NCBI GenBank assembly: GCA_012934845.2
Contig: WNNJ02002175.1
Location: forward strand, 1-64,000
From: Pomphorhynchus laevis
Lineage: Eukaryota; Acanthocephala; Palaeacanthocephala; Echinorhynchida; Pomphorhynchidae
Reading direction: 5' to 3'
DNA: 64,000 nt
Shown: positions 60,601 through 64,000 of the stretch, in pieces
Numbering within the stretch: the first letter of the stretch is position 1
Layout: each line of letters starts with the position of its first letter
Made by a program: the position numbers and the translations under genes
Notes under the pieces: generated by a model
What the model saw: the letters and a program-made list of their open reading frames with translations, nothing else
Databases searched by the model: none
What the model was told of the DNA's origin: nothing

Positions 60601-62982
60601 TAGTCAGCATGGAACAAGACTTGATAACTATTATCTGACTGTATTTGTATGTTTGTTAGAAACCATAATTTTTTTAAGGTATATAATAATAAAAATAAAA
60701 TAATAATAATTTTATTGTTTCTAATTTATAAATAGATACGACTAGATAAGTAAAGGTAAAATTTTGAGTTATAACATATTATATTTAATATCAAATAATA
60801 AAATATTCTGATTTGCAATGTCGATACTTCAGAGTTGAATAAGTTAAAGTAGATAGTTAAAATCGATTTTGGCGAACTCATCTTATGAATTCCTTTAGGA
60901 AGGTAGTCACAAGATAATTTAAAAAATATAAATATACATTGAAATCTTCAGGATTTTGAATATAATGTTGACGTCTGGCTTAATAGAAGTAAGATACGCA
61001 GTCTTTTTATAATTTTGACATTTCATTCGTTAATCAAAATCCTCGAAAATTTACTACTGATACAGATAAAATAATTTAATTTATATTATAAATTAAACGA
61101 GACATTCATTTTTTAATTTTAAACTATTTTTTTTCTCATTTTGTATGCATATTTTTATATTTAAACATTTTGTAAAAATTATTATAAAAATTTATATTAA
61201 ATGGTTAAACTATTTAAGTAATTAACCACTTGATAATATTGAATGATTATTTTATTATTTGATATTAAATGATGTTTACATTATCATTTTATTATTGATA
61301 TTTGCTAACATAATTTATAGTTATGTTATAATCAAAATAAGAGATACTTATTAGGAAATGCTGTGTTATTTAACTCTAAATATTGATATTTAAATTTTGA
61401 ATTAGTTATTTAAATATTTGAAATTCTAATATTTAATATTTATTTAGACAATTTGTAAGTTTTGTCTAATAAACAGTACATGTTAAATATTTAAATATGT
61501 TCAACAAAGAGCACATCTAACATATCATTAGAAAATATTAATTTATATCTATTTTTGAATATATTAGTAGATGAAATATCATCAATAAATTTCTACAAAT
61601 ATAAATACTATTGTTCGTGGAATCATTTGATATCGGGTTGTCAGCACCACAAAAGAAATTCAACAGTGAGATTGTCGCAAATGACAAAGTCACCGTTTCT
61701 AACTAATTGACTCTCATCAGTAGCCTGTACTGCCCACAACTGGATTGAAGTTGGGTGAAAGGCTATATGGTGATTTGAAACAACGAAAGACTGTTGTTCT
61801 CTCGCAAAGACTGGGGTTTGCAACTGCAAGTATTCACCCGTCTGCATTAAGCACTGGAAAACCAAGCGCGTTGTGCAACAAGATACACACCAGTTAGCTA
61901 CTGGATAATACAATGCAGCACTACGATGCACTGCTCCTATGCATCACTATCAATAAATTTCCTCAAATATAAATACTATTGTTCGTGGAATCATTTGATA
62001 TCAGGGTGTCAACACCACGAAAGAAATTCAACAGTGAAATTGTCGCAAATGACAAAGTCACCATTTCGAACTAGTTGGTCTCATCAGTAGCCTGTACTCC
62101 TTACAACTGGATTGAAGTTGGGATAAAGGCTATATGGTGATTCGAAATAACGAAAGTTCCTTGTTCCCTTGCAAAGACTATAACTGCAACTATTCACCCG
62201 TCTGCATTAAGTGCTGGAGAACAATGCCCGTTGCAGGCAGCATAATATTTTCTGTTTCAAACCCCAGTCTTTGCAATATTAAACTAATATTTTTGTTATT
62301 AATTCTACTCGTTATCGATTTATATGCCATCAATCCATTGTCTCCATGATTACGATCTTTACGGCTATTACAGTTATAAAGTAAATTTTTAAGAAAATAC
62401 ATCGAAGTATTTTCATTAAAATAATTGTCACGTTTTAATTTATATATTTTTAAAATATATAAATTATTTTAAAATAAATTATTTTATAAATTATTAAAAT
62501 ATTTTATATTTTAAGTGATAAAATTTGTTTTTGTCGATAGCACATACATCATGTAAAGGTGTATGTGTGATTGAAATTTTCCTGCTTAGTGTATATATTT
62601 GTAGTTTAACAACAGATGTTTTAGCAGGTTTTGTTTTAAGGTAAAATTGTCTGTTAAATATTAAACGTTTAAGTTACATTATCAAATTAAACTGCTTAAA
62701 TTAATGTACAGTTGAGTTTTGTAAATTTTTGTGTATTTACCATACACGAATATCCCTTATATAATTTTTTGTTTCAAATATTTAGAACTCTCGAACATTG
62801 CAGTCGAATTTGAAAAATACTACAATGGATTTGGAATCAACAAAGCTATCACTAGAAGATGAAATAGAACAGAAATCTGAAATTCAAAAGACCTTAGTTA
62901 GAACCCAAGAGGAAATGAAATTAGCAAGGGAGGAATATCAAAGAAATATCGATAACAGAATAGAAGAAATGGAAGATCTACG
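45613..62982 (+). CDS. Paramyosin-like coiled-coil protein, 5' part (gene runs off the window)
   Basis: Exons: 45613-45633, 45684-45740, 51085-51171, 55581-55747, 56085-56163, 56218-56463, 62786-62982; all GT-AG, phases agree, 284 codons plus 2 bases so far. Paramyosin is the rod protein of invertebrate thick filaments. From the second exon the product aligns without gaps to my memory of nematode UNC-15 near its N-terminus: TRLNDLEDELRLERDLRNR with TRLEDKIRLL...ESERELRNR, the 29-residue third exon with a 29-residue stretch, IENSKRLKQEINDLR with IESNRKREAELQKLR, DLESTKLSLEDE with ELDSVRTALDEE, and RIEEMEDLR with HHEEVEDLR. Heptads are continuous, with no proline or glycine break. Identity is low for such a conserved protein, so this may be a divergent paralog. 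The start, MTEVVIA in a 7-codon exon, has an in-frame stop upstream and a GTATGT donor, but replaces the usual 30-residue head; a distal first exon is possible. Confidence 0.8.
46485..46715. repeat. Foldback repeat, three nested hairpins
   Basis: GAACATTATAGACATGAGAA at 46491 returns reversed near 46700. Between them AAGCTCAACAAT and CCACCAAGGCCATTG pair with AATGGCCTTGGTGGTCGAAAG twice. The TCGAAAG after the stem resembles the hammerhead stem II plus GAAA arrangement of the repeats at 40.6 and 56.8 kb. In paramyosin-like intron 2. Confidence 0.7.
47330..47750 (+). mobile_element. Penelope-like element, N-terminal-type fragment
   Basis: The + strand is open from about 47350 to 47709: YTLTINFINKCIDNINIAG, SKYIPKIRYKLLPPLGRK, KSICNDNIRNIMETECNCKS, then a stop. 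I infer a Penelope-like N-terminal region from its place among Penelope fragments; I cannot confirm it from motifs alone. In paramyosin-like intron 2. Confidence 0.4.
47990..48130. repeat. Inverted repeat pair
   Basis: AATGCGTAGTG at about 47993 returns as CACTACGCATT near 48100, and CGTCAAAAAATGT near 48027 returns as ACATTTTTTGACG near 48063. The result is a two-part hairpin of about 120 bp. Family unknown. In paramyosin-like intron 2. Confidence 0.65.
48690..49000 (+). mobile_element. Penelope-like 3' end with terminal repeat
   Basis: The C-terminal block IKQKIVKYINQHNNIKNKF is followed by the terminal repeat at 48926-48974 (CTGCTATG, GGGGCCGAAAC, CATATCAG). It is nearly identical to the next copy, so the two form a direct duplication. 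Confidence 0.7.
49060..49560 (+). mobile_element. Penelope-like 3' end with terminal repeat, best copy
   Basis: An open frame at 49078-49335 (85 codons) starts [20 protein letters not shown] and contains HLNNLIDTYFKLGYYKNNI, the RT C-terminal region also seen on the minus strand at 30.6 and 42.8 kb. The terminal repeat at 49410-49459 has an intact 8-9-bp CTGCTATG/CATAGCAG helix, GGGCC-GAAAC and ATA before the return strand. A further short remnant lies at 49680-49890. Confidence 0.75.
49911..50249 (-). CDS. Unknown small ORF, proline-rich (-) or glycine-rich (+ antisense)
   Basis: I do not recognise it. The minus frame (112 codons) is basic and proline-rich in its first 70 residues: ALPPFPKPFPPPFPIVKPDK, APPFAKKAGFPMPIPK. 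The plus frame 49954-50256 is also open (100 codons) and glycine-rich (IGNGGGNGFGNGGRA). Base composition is clearly less AT-rich than the surrounding intron, which suggests coding origin on one strand, but the sequence does not decide which. No signal peptide or membrane segment is convincing. It lies in intron 2 of the paramyosin-like gene and could be a nested gene, a retrocopy fragment or a captured exon. Confidence 0.35.
   Translation of the reverse strand: MGLRSGRNQTAKPAKRPTALPPFPKPFPPPFPIVKPDKRQLAPPFAKKAGFPMPIPKTAPFAYQPHAMKPPLIVNLPNSKLESSGGNPIIINDPCRFNNIFLNQILISNENN
51390..52110. repeat. 273-bp tandem repeat, 2.6 copies
   Basis: TTTTATCGTATTAG begins copies at 51401, 51674 and 51947, an exact 273-bp period. 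Copies are almost identical. The third ends near 52110 after AAATCGGAA. In paramyosin-like intron 3. Confidence 0.95.
52296..52375 (-). mobile_element. tRNA-like SINE head or LINE tail
   Basis: On the minus strand: A-box-like TGGTTTAGTAGG, GGCGTGTTGGAT, and B-box-like GGCTCAGATCC, in the spacing of a tRNA, as at 33.0 kb. It lies directly downstream of the LINE family C coding end, so it may belong to that LINE's 3' end. Confidence 0.5.
54045..54115. repeat. Palindrome within LINE family C
   Basis: GTTCCTTATTACTGCTTA is followed at once by TATAAGCAGTAATAAGGAAC, and an extra partial copy (CCTCCTTATAAGCAGTAA) lies to the left. It is probably a local fold-over duplication inside the LINE. Confidence 0.85.
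54455..54525. repeat. 15-bp tandem repeat, about four copies
   Basis: AATAAGAATAGTTAA and close variants repeat with a 15-bp period. A simple microsatellite-like array. Confidence 0.85.
54697..54890. repeat. Near-perfect 194-bp palindrome with hammerhead-like core in both arms
   Basis: TTAGTGGAGAGAGTGAAG at the left end returns as CTTCACTCTCTCCACTAA at the right. The centre is TTTTTACGTAAAAA and there is almost no spacer. In each arm, reading outward from the centre, CTGAAGA (54815-54821 on +) fits the CUGANGA core, TAGC-AATA-GGCTA fits stem II, and GAAAA follows at 54840. In paramyosin-like intron 3. Confidence 0.9.
55231..55273. repeat. 19-bp-arm hairpin
   Basis: ATTGAGTGATGTCCGATGT returns after a 5-base loop as ACATCGGACATCACTCAAT. 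Perfect. Function unknown; in paramyosin-like intron 3. Confidence 0.9.
56750..56840. repeat. Half copy of the 40.6-kb foldback family
   Basis: ATATCGAGAGGAAT and TTTTCGACTATTGCAATAGTCC match the foldback in arl8 intron 4. On the minus strand GACTATTG/CAATAGTC is a perfect stem followed by GAAAA. In paramyosin-like intron 6. Confidence 0.7.
57240..60330 (-). mobile_element. RLE-type LINE, best preserved of three
   Basis: Minus strand, three consecutive frames. 60315-59668 (215 codons): Cys-rich N-terminus CCGCNGPNAVCKGCRCRKAN then CTNCAAPNCSN. 59628-58669 (319 codons): RT with KLQGGAGPSGMTAVIMKTLL, IIALNKKPGIRSIGVSEVIR, GLLAIDAANAFNCVNRK, GLTQGDPLAMAAFAV and the catalytic WYADDPSF. 58333-57245 (362 codons): GVLGIRIP-like and GASSWLTIRPLS text, the CICRSEMSCCHALLC zinc motif with RHNEIRD, then the PD-(D/E)XK-like nuclease ARADIV...FIDVCIFTNLAPSY, ESRKRAKYEERI, SPFVVSTNGAIGP. 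Breaks seen: stops near 59640-59670, a stop at about 58668, and stops or a shift near 58340-58480. It is inserted antisense in paramyosin-like intron 6. Confidence 0.85.
60331..61583. other. AT-rich intron sequence, nothing recognised
   Basis: Part of paramyosin-like intron 6. No gene or repeat that I can support. Confidence 0.5.
61690..61774 (-). ncRNA. Hammerhead ribozyme, type III, one weak pair
   Basis: Minus strand: stem III ATCACC, triplet ATA, stem I TAGCCT...CCCAAC, loop CAATCCAG, return GTTGTGGG...AGGCTA, core CTGATGA, a weak stem II, GAAAC, stem III return GGTGA. The core is intact; the pair next to the triplet is A-C (A-U in the neighbour copy). Confidence 0.7.
62058..62141 (-). 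ncRNA. Hammerhead ribozyme, type III, complete core
   Basis: Minus strand: stem III TCACCA, triplet ATA with cleavage expected after it, stem I TAGCCT paired with AGGCTA, loop with CAATCCAGTTGT, core CTGATGA, short stem II (GA...TC closing pairs), GAAAT, stem III return TGGTGA (6 bp, perfect). The loop CAATCCAG is shared with the motifs at 31.5-31.8 kb, and CATCCAG occurs in those at 12 kb. Confidence 0.78.
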
Positions 62983-64000
62983 GTTTGTACAAGATTTTGA
63001 AGTCATTTTATTTATTTTAATTGTTTAAAATCAAATATGTACTTGAATTTGGTTTCTTAAATTATCATGACCGTAGCGGTCGATTAAATTTGTTAAGTTA
63101 TGATTAAAAATGATTTAAATGACCTAGCCACATTTTAATTTATAAATACAATTAAATTCTTTAGCATGTGAAACAAATCATATAGCAGTTAAACATATTT
63201 AAAATTATATTCATTTTCTGATATTTTTTTCTGATATTATCTTATATTCATTATATGATATTTTTGAATATCAAATTCATTTCTTTTTATTTTGACAGCA
63301 CTTTTTGCTGAATTGATCTAAATATTATCGATGTTATGTTTATATTGACCAGTCAATGATGAATCGGTTAATATTTACTGTGAATATTATCAAATACTCG
63401 CGTAATATTTACTTCAACAATTTTATCAATCGCTTATATATTGTAGTAGTTTGTAGTTTTTACAAACTACTATTGTATTCTTTTATTTTACTGTAGCAAA
63501 TTTCCGATTAGCCCTTCTTAATCAAACATTGAAACGTACAAAACGTGTTGGCATTTACATGATGAAATAAACCCGGAAGAATTTAATCCAACATTATATT
63601 TACTTCAATGTCAGAAGATATTTAAATGCTTAAAACATCAGTGCAATTTCGGTCTTTGTGTAGAAGGCATATGTACGTTATAATTTTAACAAAACTTTTA
63701 CCAATCTAAAATATGTTCCTATTGTCCTTTTATTATTTTCACAAATATAAAATTCACTTCGTTTGACACGAATACAATACCTATTTTATAATGTGATCAT
63801 GTTGCTTTTAATATAATTTTAAGCTATACCAATTTGTGAGCTAACTTTGTATCTAAAGGTCGTGCTTTCCTCTAGAGTAATTTTCTTTTTACTAAAGACC
63901 ATTATATCATTTGATCATGTTTGCGATTAGTATCCGCGATTCATCAGTAATGTTGCAAGTAATTTGTTGCAACAAAATATTAGATTCTTACTATCAATTT
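62983..64000 (+). other. Intron of the paramyosin-like gene
   Basis: Begins with the donor GTTTGT at 62983, following a codon split after two bases. No next exon is found before the window ends. Confidence 0.6.

Larger units (their letters stand above)
61584..62330 (-). mobile_element. Tandem dimer of a 368-bp hammerhead-bearing unit (retrozyme-like)
   Basis: AATAAATTTC followed by CAAATATAAATACTATTGTTCG begins copies at 61584 and 61952, a 368-bp period. The second copy breaks off near 62330, after which GTTTCAAACCCCAGTCTTTGC gives another partial piece. Each copy has one hammerhead on the minus strand. No coding capacity. In paramyosin-like intron 6. Confidence 0.8.

Overview
The window is AT-rich nuclear DNA from an invertebrate animal. 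It holds two spliced host genes with GT-AG introns, both on the + strand, one for an Arl8-type small GTPase and one for a paramyosin-like coiled-coil protein. Paramyosin is a muscle protein of invertebrates, and the combination of CR1-like LINEs, Penelope-like elements and hammerhead-ribozyme repeats fits a protostome such as a flatworm-like lineage. I cannot name the species. The standard genetic code reads every gene sensibly.

Layout. 1-2.24 kb: mirror-image arrays of a 393-bp satellite-like unit around a TA-rich centre. 2.3-11.0 kb: three CR1-like LINE pieces and two broken LINEs of a restriction-like-endonuclease (RLE) type. 11.3-18.9 kb: one + strand CR1-like element split by four later insertions, one of which is a 797-bp element flanked by an 11-bp duplication and carrying two complete hammerhead ribozymes. 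18.9-23.7 kb: a nearly complete CR1-like LINE (-) head-to-head with a CR1 3' piece (+). 24.7-29.2 kb: pieces of a second LINE family (called B here) and one piece of a third (called C). 29.2-37.6 kb: degenerate repeats, Penelope-like remnants, an inverted pair of hammerhead motifs, a tRNA-like SINE head, and another CR1-like LINE (-). 38.1-45.1 kb: the arl8 gene, five exons, with Penelope-like and foldback debris in its 4.8-kb last intron. 45.6 kb to the window end: the 5' part of the paramyosin-like gene (seven exons seen, running off the window). Its long introns hold Penelope-like ends, a 273-bp tandem repeat, a LINE-C copy (-), a 194-bp palindrome, a third RLE-type LINE (-) and a tandem dimer with hammerhead motifs.

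Only the two + strand genes, and perhaps one small proline- or glycine-rich ORF at 49.9-50.25 kb, look like host coding sequence. Everything else recognisable is transposable-element derived. The most unusual theme is the number of separate hammerhead-like RNA motifs: at least two excellent families (12 kb; 61.7-62.1 kb), a related inverted pair (31.5-31.8 kb), and several Penelope-associated or palindromic versions (30.3, 33.6-33.8, 37.4, 40.6, 41.4, 42.1-42.3, 44.7, 46.5, 48.9, 49.4, 54.8, 56.8 kb). All family assignments and comparisons are from memory; no database search was possible.
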